A stretch of DNA of 15,495 bases from an uncultured Bacteroidales bacterium (GCA_947367415.1 CANBEE010000030.1:1-15495), one strand, 5' to 3'; positions 1 through 7,603 are shown, counted from the stretch's first letter. Numbers and translations are program-made. The notes: generated by a model from the letters alone, not told the origin.

Positions 1-2578
1 GCTCCAAGTGGGCGAGGCGCTCGGCGTGGGGGCGACCGGTGACCTTGTAGAGTTGATCGAGCTCCATGAGGATGCGGCTGTCGGTGGGGTCGAGGCGGAA
101 GGCACGCTCCATATATTCGAGGGCGAGATCGCGGTTGTGCTCCTTATTATAATAGTATAGGGCGAGGTTGCGCCATACGGTGGGGAACTCGGCATCGCGC
201 TGGGCCGAGAGTTCCCAGTTTTCCTTGGCAAGGTGGTACTGGCGCTTGTCGTAGTAGAGGCATCCGAGGAAATAGGGTGCGCGGGCACCCTGAGGAGGGC
301 AGCGCTTGGCGATGGTGAGCACCTGCACATCTTCGAGGCGGTTGGGGAAGCAGCAGCGTGGGTCGGTATGCTCGGCACGGGCAAAGTGGGCATTGGCCTC
401 ATCGATGAGTCCCTGCCCCTGCATGAAGTAGCCGAGGTAGTAGGAAGTGAGGGGTGATGCCTGGGCCAACTGCTCGGCTACGGCGGGGATGGTGAGCACC
501 TGCACGGCCTCATCGAAGAGGCGCGCTTGGGCATAGTCGAGAGCAAGCTCGTGGTAGTTGCACACCTCGCCATGCATGAGGGTGATGAGGCGTTGTAGGG
601 GTTCTTCGCTACCGGTGATGAGGTATTCCTCAAACATGCAGCCGTAGTTGAAGAGGTCTATAGTGTAGGACTCGTGTATCCACGCAAGGGCCTCATCGCT
701 CTTGCCCAGCTTACGCAAGATGGAAGCCTTCAGGGCGCGTGCCTTATGGTTGTGGGTGTTGTGGATGAGGCAACGGTTGACCTCGTCGAGGGCATTGTCG
801 AAGTCACGCATGCCAGTGCTAATGCAAGCGGCCTCAAAGTAGGCGGCATCGGCCCAAGCCTTGTTCCACGTAGCCTTCCAGAAGAGTTCGTGTGCTTCGT
901 AGGGACGGAACTGATACTTGAGGCAGAGGGCGAGGTTGTAGATGGGCTCTCCGTCGTAGGGATTGGGGTTGCGACGCTGCAGCACCTTGACAGCAGTGCG
1001 CAGGTAGGGTTCGGCCTTGTCGAAGCGACCACGACGCAGGTACCACAGACCTACCTGATTGTTGCATCGGTAGTCCATTGGATCACGACGCAGAGCCTCC
1101 TCGTAGTAGTCGAGAGCTGACCACGTGGCGTGGCGGTACTGCTCGAGGTGCAGACCAGTGAGGTAGAGTTGGTCGATGGTCTTGATGTCCTCGGGGCGCA
1201 GAGCGGGCTCGGCTGCATCGGGGATGGGGCGTATGTCGTCGGGCTCGGCTTGCCAAGTGAGCAGCACCTTGCCGGTGTCAGCATCACGGACGGTCAGATA
1301 TAGGGCCTTAATGTCGCAACCATCCACGTGAATAATCTCATCAAGAAGGGCCTCTGGCGAGAGTGTCATCTGCTTGTCAAAATAGACCTCCACAGGGGGA
1401 AGCGACAAGGTGACGCGTACCTTTTGCCGAGACGTCGCGGCTATTTTCAGATGTACCTTCCCGCCGTCGGCATTTTCAATGTTCATCATCAGGTCCTTGC
1501 TGGCCTGCTTCACGATGCCCAGTTCGCGGTAGGGCATGAAGTACTGCACAAACTGCTTCTCCTCGTAGGGCATGAGCCAAGTGAAGTCGGGCTGGTTCTC
1601 GGTGTAGACGCCTGCCATGAGTTCTATGTAGGGGCGGAACACACCGGGTGCGCCCTCATAGTCATCGTCGGTGAGGCAGCGGTCCCACGCGCGGCCAAAG
1701 TCGCCATTGCCCCAGGTCCACTGTTTCTTGCCGGGACTGAAGTGATGGCTGGCCACATGGAGCATGCCGCCCTGGGTATCGTTCTCGTAGCCTCCCTCAA
1801 AATCGTACTTGGAGTTGACGGCCATATAGGAGGTAGGCACGGGGATATTCTTGTAGTTGGAGATGTCGACACCAGCCGAGTAGTCCATCTTATAATAGGT
1901 GCCCGTGGCGATGGGGAATGAGCTCACGGCACGCTTGCCATGGTCGAAGACGGCATTCACATCGGGCGGAAACACGCTCTGGTAGTGGTCGCCCACCTCA
2001 ACGGCGGGGTTGGCCCACCAGAGGAAGGTCTGCGGCAGGGGTGATCGGTTGCTCAGACGACCCTGTATCTCGAGGTAAGCGCAGCCGGGGCGCAGGGTGA
2101 AGCCTGCCATACCCTTCTGGTGGAACATGCGCTCCATCTCGTTGACCCACACGGTGACGCTGCCGTCGGGGTGCTCCTCGATGGTGGCATCGACGGGCAT
2201 ATAGGTGGAGGGGCGATGGTGTTGGGGCCAGTTGAACTCGATGCCGCCCGAGATCCACGGCCCCGCCAAACCGACGAGGGCGGGCTTGATGACGTGGTTG
2301 TAGTATACGAAATGGCGCTGCTTGACCTTGTCGTAGGCCATCTGCACACGACCGCCCAGCTCGGGCAGGATCATCACCTTGAGGTACTCGTTCTCGATAT
2401 AGATGGCGTTGTACTCCTTGTCGACACGCTCGTCGCTGATGCGTTCGATGACGGGATAGGGATATACCACACCGCTACTGCCTTGATACACGCGGTTCTC
2501 AAGGAATATGGGGTTCTTCTCAGGCGCACCCACCTCGTAGGTGGGGATGGTCACCTGCTCTCTCCATGCTTTTACCAT
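1..2578 (-). CDS. DUF5107 domain protein with C-terminal TPR repeats (3' end cut off by the window edge)
   Basis: The frame is open without a stop from the ATG at 2578 down to base 1, giving 859 codons; the C-terminus lies outside the window. Residues about 30-360 resemble the DUF5107 domain, which is related to galactose-mutarotase-like beta-sandwich proteins; examples are ILPELGGRV (70-78) and GPWISGGIEFNWPQHH (106-121). From about residue 465 onward there are tetratricopeptide-type helical pairs, such as ALDYYEEALRRDP and DLALEYMERAFRLDP. No signal peptide is visible, so the protein is probably cytoplasmic. It follows the sugar-porter gene on the same strand after an 85-base gap, so the two are probably co-transcribed. 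The mutarotase-like fold and the transporter neighbour suggest a role in handling an imported sugar or glycoside, but no activity can be assigned. The family call is confident; the function is unknown. Confidence 0.85.
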   Translation of the reverse strand, partial: MVKAWREQVTIPTYEVGAPEKNPIFLENRVYQGSSGVVYPYPVIERISDERVDKEYNAIYIENEYLKVMILPELGGRVQMAYDKVKQRHFVYYNHVIKPALVGLAGPWISGGIEFNWPQHHRPSTYMPVDATIEEHPDGSVTVWVNEMERMFHQKGMAGFTLRPGCAYLEIQGRLSNRSPLPQTFLWWANPAVEVGDHYQSVFPPDVNAVFDHGKRAVSSFPIATGTYYKMDYSAGVDISNYKNIPVPTSYMAVNSKYDFEGGYENDTQGGMLHVASHHFSPGKKQWTWGNGDFGRAWDRCLTDDDYEGAPGVFRPYIELMAGVYTENQPDFTWLMPYEEKQFVQYFMPYRELGIVKQASKDLMMNIENADGGKVHLKIAATSRQKVRVTLSLPPVEVYFDKQMTLSPEALLDEIIHVDGCDIKALYLTVRDADTGKVLLTWQAEPDDIRPIPDAAEPALRPEDIKTIDQLYLTGLHLEQYRHATWSALDYYEEALRRDPMDYRCNNQVGLWYLRRGRFDKAEPYLRTAVKVLQRRNPNPYDGEPIYNLALCLKYQFRPYEAHELFWKATWNKAWADAAYFEAACISTGMRDFDNALDEVNRCLIHNTHNHKARALKASILRKLGKSDEALAWIHESYTIDLFNYGCMFEEYLITGSEEPLQRLITLMHGEVCNYHELALDYAQARLFDEAVQVLTIPAVAEQLAQASPLTSYYLGYFMQGQGLIDEANAHFARAEHTDPRCCFPNRLEDVQVLTIAKRCPPQGARAPYFLGCLYYDKRQYHLAKENWELSAQRDAEFPTVWRNLALYYYNKEHNRDLALEYMERAFRLDPTDSRILMELDQLYKVTGRPHAERLAHLE

Positions 2579-2594
2579 TGTGTTTTGTTTTTTA

Positions 2595-2645
2595 TAGGGG
2601 GTCCTAGGCAATCCTAGGAGCTCCTAGGAAACTCTATGCCCCCTA
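2595..2645. repeat. Nested palindrome with three CCTAGG copies in the transporter/DUF5107 gap
   Basis: Outer arms TAGGGGG (2595-2601) and CCCCCTA (2639-2645) enclose three CCTAGG hexamers at 2603, 2613 and 2623, spaced exactly 10 bases apart. The second and third form a perfect 18-bp palindrome, TCCTAGGAGCTCCTAGGA (2612-2629). In the minus-strand transcript this would fold into a strong hairpin about 33 bases before the DUF5107 start codon. It could act as an attenuator, an RNA-processing site or a protein-binding site. No U-tract typical of a terminator is present. Confidence 0.65.
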
Positions 2646-2663
2646 AGTATCATAGATTACTGA

Positions 2664-4046
2664 TCATTTCACTAACTGCTTTTCCAGCTCTTCGAGGCTC
2701 TTGCCCTTGGTCTCGGGGCAGCGGTGCAGGAAGTACAGGAAGCCTGCACAGCAGATGGCGCTATAAATCCAGAAGGAGCCGCTACTGCCCAGCGCTGCAT
2801 TCATCGGGGGGAAGAAGAAGGTGAGCGTGCAGCTGCCCATCCACAGGGCAAAGGTACATGTCGCCATGGCTATACCACGCACGCGGTTGGGGAAAATCTC
2901 GGCCAACAGCACCCAGGTGACAGGTCCCAAGGTCATGGCATAAGCAGATATAGCCAACACAACGAGTATGACCATACCGAAACCTGTAACGTGGAAATGA
3001 TAGCACGTTCCCAAAATGAGGTAGATGACCGAGAGACTACCTGCACCAAAGAGCATGAGCGAGCGACGTCCCCAGCGGTCGATAGTAAAGAGAGCTACGA
3101 TAGTAAAGATTACATTGGCCACACCTGTTACGACAATATTGAACAACACATCGCCTACGCTATAGCCTGCAGCTGAGAAAATCTCTTGAGCATAATTGAA
3201 TATGACATTGGTGCCACACCACTGCTGAAACACGGCGATGATGATACCCAAGGTGAGCACAGTGGCATACTTGCGCGAGAAGAGGGTCTTGAGGCCAGCC
3301 TTCTCGGCCAAAGCATCGGCATTGACCGACTGGCGTATGGAATCCATCTCGGTACGGGCATACTCCTCACCACCAATATGGGTAAGCGTAGCCTGAGCTT
3401 GCGACTGATAGCCACGAAGCACCTGCCAACGCGGACTCTCGGGGATAAAGAAGGCAAGCACCAGGAAGAGTGATGCTGGCACAGCTTCGGCCCAGAACAT
3501 CCAACGCCAACCCATCTGTCCGTTCCACGAAGATAGAATCTCGGTGCTACCAAAGCTTGAAGGCACATCCTCTGCTATGAGCCAATTGGCAATCTGTGCT
3601 CCGAGGATACCGAGCACGATAGTCATCTGATTGAGCGACACGAGCTTGCCACGGATAGCACTGGGCGAAATCTCGGCAATATACATAGGCGACAGGGCCG
3701 AAGCGATACCGATGCCTATGCCACCTACGAAACGGGCGATATTGAATAGCGTGAAATCATCAAATACTCCCGTAGCAACGGCAGACACAGTGAAGAGCAC
3801 GGCCGAAATGATGAGCAAGGGTTTGCGGCCATACTTGTCGGCCATAGCACCAGCAATCATAGCACCCACGAGGCAACCGATAAGAGCGGTAGTCATGGCC
3901 ACGCCCTGCATGAGGGGCGAGTCTGATATGCCAAAGAAGAGTTCGTAGAAGGGCTTGGCACCGCCTATCACCACCCAATCGTAGCCAAAGAGCAGGCCAC
4001 CCATGGCAGAAACAAGACAAATGAAATAGATGAATTTTCGATTCAT
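2664..4046 (-). CDS. Sugar porter family MFS transporter (sugar:H+ symporter type)
   Basis: This 460-residue inner-membrane protein has about 12 hydrophobic segments and the full set of sugar-porter signatures: GGLLFGYD (16-23), ADKYGRK (69-75), SPMYIAE (119-125), IRGKLVSLNQ (131-140), PESPRW (202-207), QQWCGTN (274-280), DRWGRR (323-328), GPVTWVLLAEIFPNRVRG (374-391) and PETKGKS (444-450). Its length matches the XylE/AraE-type proton symporters of this family. The QQ....N segment in TM7 and the Trp in GPVTW correspond to sugar-contacting residues of E. coli XylE, so it probably takes up a pentose or hexose with protons. The substrate cannot be fixed: Asn284 sits where XylE has a sugar-contacting Tyr. 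It is the first gene of a minus-strand pair with the DUF5107 protein and is divergent from the TetR gene. The start at 4046 is the only ATG placing the first TM segment correctly. Confidence 0.93.
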   Translation of the reverse strand: MNRKFIYFICLVSAMGGLLFGYDWVVIGGAKPFYELFFGISDSPLMQGVAMTTALIGCLVGAMIAGAMADKYGRKPLLIISAVLFTVSAVATGVFDDFTLFNIARFVGGIGIGIASALSPMYIAEISPSAIRGKLVSLNQMTIVLGILGAQIANWLIAEDVPSSFGSTEILSSWNGQMGWRWMFWAEAVPASLFLVLAFFIPESPRWQVLRGYQSQAQATLTHIGGEEYARTEMDSIRQSVNADALAEKAGLKTLFSRKYATVLTLGIIIAVFQQWCGTNVIFNYAQEIFSAAGYSVGDVLFNIVVTGVANVIFTIVALFTIDRWGRRSLMLFGAGSLSVIYLILGTCYHFHVTGFGMVILVVLAISAYAMTLGPVTWVLLAEIFPNRVRGIAMATCTFALWMGSCTLTFFFPPMNAALGSSGSFWIYSAICCAGFLYFLHRCPETKGKSLEELEKQLVK

Positions 4047-4092
4047 AACCTGTGTTTTTTATATTAGTATTCGCTTTACTGTTAATGAGAAA

Positions 4093-4100
4093 CAAAGATA
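4093..4100 (-). promoter_or_regulatory. Probable Bacteroidota -7 element for the sugar porter gene
   Basis: Read on the minus strand this is TATCTTTG, matching the TAnnTTTG -7 consensus, and it lies about 47 bases before the ATG at 4046. The -33 region is weak: ATTG on the minus strand at 4122-4125, with a 21-base spacer. The spacer is A/T-rich. I see no clear operator for the transporter in the remaining divergent region. Confidence 0.5.
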
Positions 4101-4204
4101 TGTATTTTTTCTTATCTGCTACAATAATTGTTCAAATAATACATCCCAAGTGTTGTAAATTGTAAATAATCCTTCATACAGCATTAAATAGTGTTATATT
4201 ACGG

Positions 4205-4233
4205 GGAAACTTTTTGCAATTACAAAAGTTTCC
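4205..4233. promoter_or_regulatory. Candidate TetR-family operator overlapping the efflux operon promoter
   Basis: Perfect 10-base arms GGAAACTTTT (4205-4214) and AAAAGTTTCC (4224-4233) flank a 9-base centre. The arms can be lengthened to 12 with one mismatch. The repeat covers the -33 element and nearly the whole spacer, ending two bases before the -7 box, so a bound dimer would block RNA polymerase. Its position just upstream of a TetR-type gene makes autorepression the obvious reading; binding itself is inferred. Confidence 0.72.
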
Positions 4234-4243
4234 TCTACCTTTG
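4213..4243 (+). promoter_or_regulatory. Promoter of the TetR/RND efflux operon
   Basis: TTTG at 4213-4216 and TACCTTTG at 4236-4243 are separated by 19 bases, a full match to the Bacteroidota housekeeping promoter pattern. Transcription would begin only about 10 bases before the ATG at 4259, giving a very short leader. Confidence 0.8.
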
Positions 4244-4258
4244 CACCCGATTTAGAGC

Positions 4259-4870
4259 ATGGCTATGGAAAAAAGTGTTGAAAAGACAGACTTGCGCGAA
4301 CGCATCGTGACGACAGCCTCCCGCCTGTTTAAGGCGCAAGGCGTGAAGCAGGTGCGCATGGACGATGTAGCACGCGAGCTTTCCGTATCCAAGAAGACCC
4401 TTTATGAACTATTTGCCGATAAGGAGGAGCTGCTGCTTGAGGTGGTGAAAGTAATCTCCATGGGCTTCCACCATAATGTCAAGGAGATTATCTGTAGCTC
4501 GGCCAATGTGCTGGAACAGATATTCATGCTTTACAAGCGAGTAATCGAACATTGCAGTAAAGTAAATCCTTTATTCTTCATTGAGTTGATACGTTACCCC
4601 AAGGTGCAAGCCTATTTCGAGGAGGTACACACCCGCCATGCGGATTGCACCAAGAAATGGCTGCAAATGGGTGTAGAGCAGGGACTACTGAGAGACGACG
4701 TGAACTACGAGGTCTTCCTCCGGCAGGATGGCTTTCAGATAGACAAACTGCTCATCAACCCTGAAGTGCGCAAGTACCCGGCCAAGGTAATATACGACTC
4801 AATAGTGCTGGTGATGTTGCGCGGATTGGCTACCGATAAGGGATTGGAGATAATAAAACAATGGAAATAG
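4259..4870 (+). CDS. TetR/AcrR family transcriptional regulator
   Basis: This 203-residue protein has a TetR-type N-terminal DNA-binding domain at about residues 11-58. The helix-turn-helix is visible as MDDVARELSVSKKTLYELF (34-52), followed by the usual DKEELL (54-59). The rest is a divergent, helical ligand-binding and dimerisation domain with no recognisable ligand signature. It is the first gene of the efflux operon, 30 bases ahead of the outer-membrane factor gene. Regulators of this class commonly repress the adjacent pump and release on binding a pump substrate. The palindrome over the promoter at 4205-4233 supports autoregulation. A second ATG two codons in (4265) is possible; the short leader fits either. 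An AT-only stem (GTTTTTT 4876-4882, AAAAAAC 4888-4894) lies in the following gap and is too weak to call a terminator. Confidence 0.92.
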   Translation: MAMEKSVEKTDLRERIVTTASRLFKAQGVKQVRMDDVARELSVSKKTLYELFADKEELLLEVVKVISMGFHHNVKEIICSSANVLEQIFMLYKRVIEHCSKVNPLFFIELIRYPKVQAYFEEVHTRHADCTKKWLQMGVEQGLLRDDVNYEVFLRQDGFQIDKLLINPEVRKYPAKVIYDSIVLVMLRGLATDKGLEIIKQWK

Positions 4871-4900
4871 TAATAGTTTTTTAAGCGAAAAAACAAAGAA

Positions 4901-6229
4901 ATGAAAAAGATGTGTACTGTCGGCAAACGGCCGATAATGATGGCTATCCTCTGCCTGTGCGCTTTGGGTGCCATGGCACAGGAGAAGTTGGCGCTGACGC
5001 TTGAGCAGGCAATAGAGATTGCCCTGAGCGACAACCCTACAATCCAGGTGGCGGAACAAACTGTTCAGTTGAAGAAAATCTCCAATAAGGAGACGGTGCT
5101 GGGATTGCTTCCCGAGGCATCGCTGGCTGGCTCGTATACCCGCACTATCAAGAAGCAGACGATGGTGATGAACGGTATGGAGTTTCAGGTGGGTATTGAG
5201 AACTCGTACAATGGCGGTCTCTCAGTAAGCCTCCCCATATTTGCTCCTACGCTCTACAAGAGCATGAAGCTGACCAAGACCGATGTGGCACTGGCCGTAG
5301 AGCAGGCACGCTCATCGAAGCAGGACCTGGTGAACCAAGTGACCAAGGCCTTCTATCAGACACTGCTGGCACAAGACAGCTATGCCGTGCTGGAGAAGAG
5401 CTTCGCGCAGAGCGAGGAGAACTTCCGCATCGTCAACGCCAAGTTTGAGCAAGGCCGCGTGAGCGAGTTCGATAAGATCAGCGCCGAGGTACAGATGCGC
5501 AATCTGAAGCCTTCGGTCATCTCGGCACGCAATGCCGTAGAGCTGTCGAAGCTTCAATTGCTGGTGCTGATGAACATCGAGCCTGAGACGGAATTTGAGC
5601 TCATCGGCAGCCTCAAGGACTATGAAGAGAATGTGTACGCAGGCATCCTCACCGCCGACACCAATTCGCTCAAGGAGAACAGCGCATTGAAGCAGATGGA
5701 CATGAACGTGAAGATGTTGCAGCAGACCCTCTCGCTCAACAAGCAAAACTTTGCCCCGATAGTAGCCCTGCAATTCAACTACATGTACACCTGCATGGCC
5801 AACGACTTCAAGTTCAAGGAGTACAACTGGAACCCATACAGCAACTTGGCCCTGAGCGTGAGCATCCCCTTGTTCAAGTACAGCAACTTCTCGAACGTGA
5901 AGAAGACGAACATACAAATCAGCCAGCTGATGCAGAACCGCGACTATACCGCACGCCAGCTTGCCATGCAGCAGCAGAGCTACCTCAATAGCATGGCGGC
6001 CAGCGCCGAGCAGGTATCGAGCAACAAGGAGGCCATCACACAGGCCGAGAAGGGACGCGCCATCGCAGAGAAACTCTACGAAGTGGGCCGCGGCACCATC
6101 CTCGAGCTCAACAGCGCCGAGGTGGCACTCACACAGGCACAGCTCACCTATGCACAGTCGATTTTCGATTATCTGAGCGCCAAGGCCGACTTGGATAAGC
6201 TGCAGGGAAAGGAATATGTAAGAGAGTAA
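4901..6229 (+). CDS. TolC-family outer membrane efflux protein
   Basis: This 442-residue protein has an N-terminal signal peptide: a basic start, a hydrophobic run at about 11-24, and cleavage likely after AMA (26). The mature part begins LALTLEQAIEIALSDNPTIQ, the usual opening of outer-membrane efflux proteins. Two OEP repeats of long amphipathic helices follow, separated by short beta segments such as SYTRTIKKQT and LQFNYMYTC. The C-terminal part contains the typical YEVGRGTILELNSAEVALTQ. Length fits the family. It would form the trimeric outer-membrane and periplasmic channel that docks to the adaptor and pump encoded downstream. The order TolC-like, adaptor, pump matches PG0538-PG0540 (xepCAB) of Porphyromonas gingivalis, from memory. 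Confidence 0.93.
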   Translation: MKKMCTVGKRPIMMAILCLCALGAMAQEKLALTLEQAIEIALSDNPTIQVAEQTVQLKKISNKETVLGLLPEASLAGSYTRTIKKQTMVMNGMEFQVGIENSYNGGLSVSLPIFAPTLYKSMKLTKTDVALAVEQARSSKQDLVNQVTKAFYQTLLAQDSYAVLEKSFAQSEENFRIVNAKFEQGRVSEFDKISAEVQMRNLKPSVISARNAVELSKLQLLVLMNIEPETEFELIGSLKDYEENVYAGILTADTNSLKENSALKQMDMNVKMLQQTLSLNKQNFAPIVALQFNYMYTCMANDFKFKEYNWNPYSNLALSVSIPLFKYSNFSNVKKTNIQISQLMQNRDYTARQLAMQQQSYLNSMAASAEQVSSNKEAITQAEKGRAIAEKLYEVGRGTILELNSAEVALTQAQLTYAQSIFDYLSAKADLDKLQGKEYVRE

Positions 6230-6278
6230 TTACGAAAAGGGTTTTATTGCGGACGCGGCTATTAGGCTTTTGCAAGAA

Positions 6279-6362
6279 TTTTCATCGAAGTGAAAAAATA
6301 TTTTCATAGGCGTGAAAAATTATTTTCACAGGTGCGATAAAGTTTTTTCACAGGTGTGAAAA
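6279..6362. repeat. Four-unit 22-bp tandem array of 18-bp palindromes
   Basis: Units start at 6279, 6301, 6323 and 6345, an exact 22-base period. Each is an 18-base core of the form TTTTCAnnnnnnTGAAAA followed by a 4-base A/T spacer. Unit 4, TTTTCACAGGTGTGAAAA, is a perfect palindrome. Units 1 and 2 keep both arms but vary in the centre. Unit 3 (TTTTCACAGGTGCGATAA) has a degraded right arm. The array lies in the 209-base gap between the outer-membrane factor and adaptor genes, 76 bases before the adaptor ATG. It could be a multi-site operator, a set of RNA hairpins, or a minisatellite-type genomic repeat. I see no convincing promoter motif in the gap. Confidence 0.85.
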
Positions 6363-6438
6363 TTTCCTGTAGCAGGTTATAGCAATCAGAATTCCTTAAC
6401 TCCCAAGAAATAAAAAACAAATAAAACTTATATATAAG

Positions 6439-7461
6439 ATGAAAAGAAAAGCATTCTCGTTGGCAGCCATGGCCCTGACCGTATTGTTGGCTGCTTGTGG
6501 CGGCAAGAGTCAGACAACACAGACTGCCGTCGAAACCGAAGAAGTGAAGCCTGCCGTGAAGGTGGCTAATGTGGCAGTGCGCCCCGTTGATCAGGTGCGC
6601 GACTATGTAGGTACCGTACAGGCCGAGGTGAAGAACAATATCGCTCCTCAGGCCCCCGGTCGTATCAACAAGATTTTTGTAGAGGTGGGCGACCACGTAC
6701 GCAAAGGTCAGAAGCTCGTACAGATGGATGCTGCCAACCTGCAGCAGTTGACCTTGCAGATTGAGAACCAAAAGGTTGACTTTGCCCGTGTGAAGGAACT
6801 CTATGCCGTAGGCGGTGTATCGAAGGCTGAGTTTGACAACATGAAGATGTCGCTCGAGGTGGCTGAGAGCCAGTACAACAACATCATGGAGAATACCCAG
6901 CTCTTGAGCCCCATCGATGGTATCGTCACTGCCCGCAACTATGACAATGGTGACCTCTATGCTGGTGCAGCTATCCTCACCGTGGAGCAGATTCGCCCCG
7001 TGAAGTTGCTCGTCAACGTATCGGAGAACTACTACTCTAAGGTAAAGAAGGGCGACAAGGCTATCATCACCCTCGATGCCCTGCCTGGCGAGAAGTTCAC
7101 CGCTACCGTATCGCTCAAGTACCCCACCATCAATGCAGCTACCCACACCTTCCCCGTAGAGCTGATGCTCAGCAACCAAGACGAGAAGGTACGCCCCGGT
7201 ATGTTTGCCCGTGCTGAGCTCAACTTCGGCACCGAGCATCGCGTGGTGGTGCCCGACATGGCTATCGTGAAGCAGCCCGGCTCTGGCGAGCGCTTCGTGT
7301 ACGTATATAATAATGGTAAGGTAAGCTACGTGAAGGTAGAGCTGGGCCAGCGCCTTGGCGATGCCTATGAGCTCCTTGGCGGTATCCCCGACGGTGCTAC
7401 CGTAGTCATTGCCGGCCAAGGCCGATTGGCTGACGGCATGGAGGTGAGAGTGGAGAAGTAA
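6439..7461 (+). CDS. RND efflux periplasmic adaptor (membrane fusion protein), lipoprotein
   Basis: This 340-residue protein starts with a lipoprotein signal peptide; the lipobox LLAAC places the lipidated Cys at position 20, so the mature protein is probably anchored to the inner membrane. The order is a first lipoyl half (about 66-96, VEVGDHVRKGQKLVQMD), a short alpha-hairpin (about 97-152), a second lipoyl half with LLSPIDGIVTARNYDNGDLY (155-174), a beta-barrel (about 186-265) and a membrane-proximal domain (266-338, with VPDMAIVKQPGSGERFVYVY and GIPDGATVVIAGQGRL). This is the HlyD/AcrA-like adaptor that links the pump to the outer-membrane channel. It sits between those two genes on the same strand, after the 22-bp palindrome array and before a GC-rich repeat element. 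Its leader is A/T-rich without a Shine-Dalgarno sequence. Confidence 0.95.
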   Translation: MKRKAFSLAAMALTVLLAACGGKSQTTQTAVETEEVKPAVKVANVAVRPVDQVRDYVGTVQAEVKNNIAPQAPGRINKIFVEVGDHVRKGQKLVQMDAANLQQLTLQIENQKVDFARVKELYAVGGVSKAEFDNMKMSLEVAESQYNNIMENTQLLSPIDGIVTARNYDNGDLYAGAAILTVEQIRPVKLLVNVSENYYSKVKKGDKAIITLDALPGEKFTATVSLKYPTINAATHTFPVELMLSNQDEKVRPGMFARAELNFGTEHRVVVPDMAIVKQPGSGERFVYVYNNGKVSYVKVELGQRLGDAYELLGGIPDGATVVIAGQGRLADGMEVRVEK

Positions 7462-7465
7462 AAGA

Positions 7466-7595
7466 AGAGGCCTCCCCTAACCCCTCCCGAGGAGGGGGAC
7501 TTCGGAGACCACTGAATGAAATAGTACAAACTAAAAAAGTCCTTTCCCGCGATGACTGCATCGCCCCTCCTTGGGAGGGGAAGGGGGAGGCCCCT
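7466..7595. repeat. GC-rich MITE-like inverted-repeat element between adaptor and pump genes
   Basis: The left end (7466-7498) begins AGAGGCCTCCCCTAACCCCT. The right end (7563-7595), read on the other strand, begins AGGGGCCTCCCCCTTCCCCT, so the ends form an imperfect terminal inverted repeat of about 33 bases. Each end also contains its own small hairpin, CCCCTCCCGAGGAGGGG on the left and CCCCTCCTTGGGAGGGG on the right. The 64-base centre is unremarkable and too short to encode a protein. The element fills nearly the whole gap, from 5 bases after the adaptor stop to 8 bases before the pump ATG. C-rich repeats of this kind recur in Bacteroidota intergenic regions, as I recall. It is probably a non-autonomous repeat, and its RNA could form a very stable hairpin. 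Confidence 0.75.
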
Positions 7596-7603
7596 AATTA
7601 AAC

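Noticed and set aside
1328..2617. Plus-strand open frames of 197 and 165 codons in the left region
   Set aside because: They are antisense to the continuous DUF5107/TPR coding frame on the minus strand and show no recognisable domain.
4876..4894. Terminator between the TetR gene and the outer-membrane factor gene
   Set aside because: The stem is seven bases with only one G-C pair and would be too weak; the genes are 30 bases apart and probably co-transcribed.
6279..6362. CRISPR array
   Set aside because: The repeating unit is 22 bases with 4-base A/T spacers; there are no spacer-length unique sequences and no cas genes.
6304..7419. A long minus-strand open frame of 371 codons opposite the adaptor gene
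   Set aside because: It mirrors the real adaptor gene, whose domains are all recognisable on the plus strand; its translation is a Leu/His/Val-rich antisense product without known motifs, and it runs across the palindrome array.
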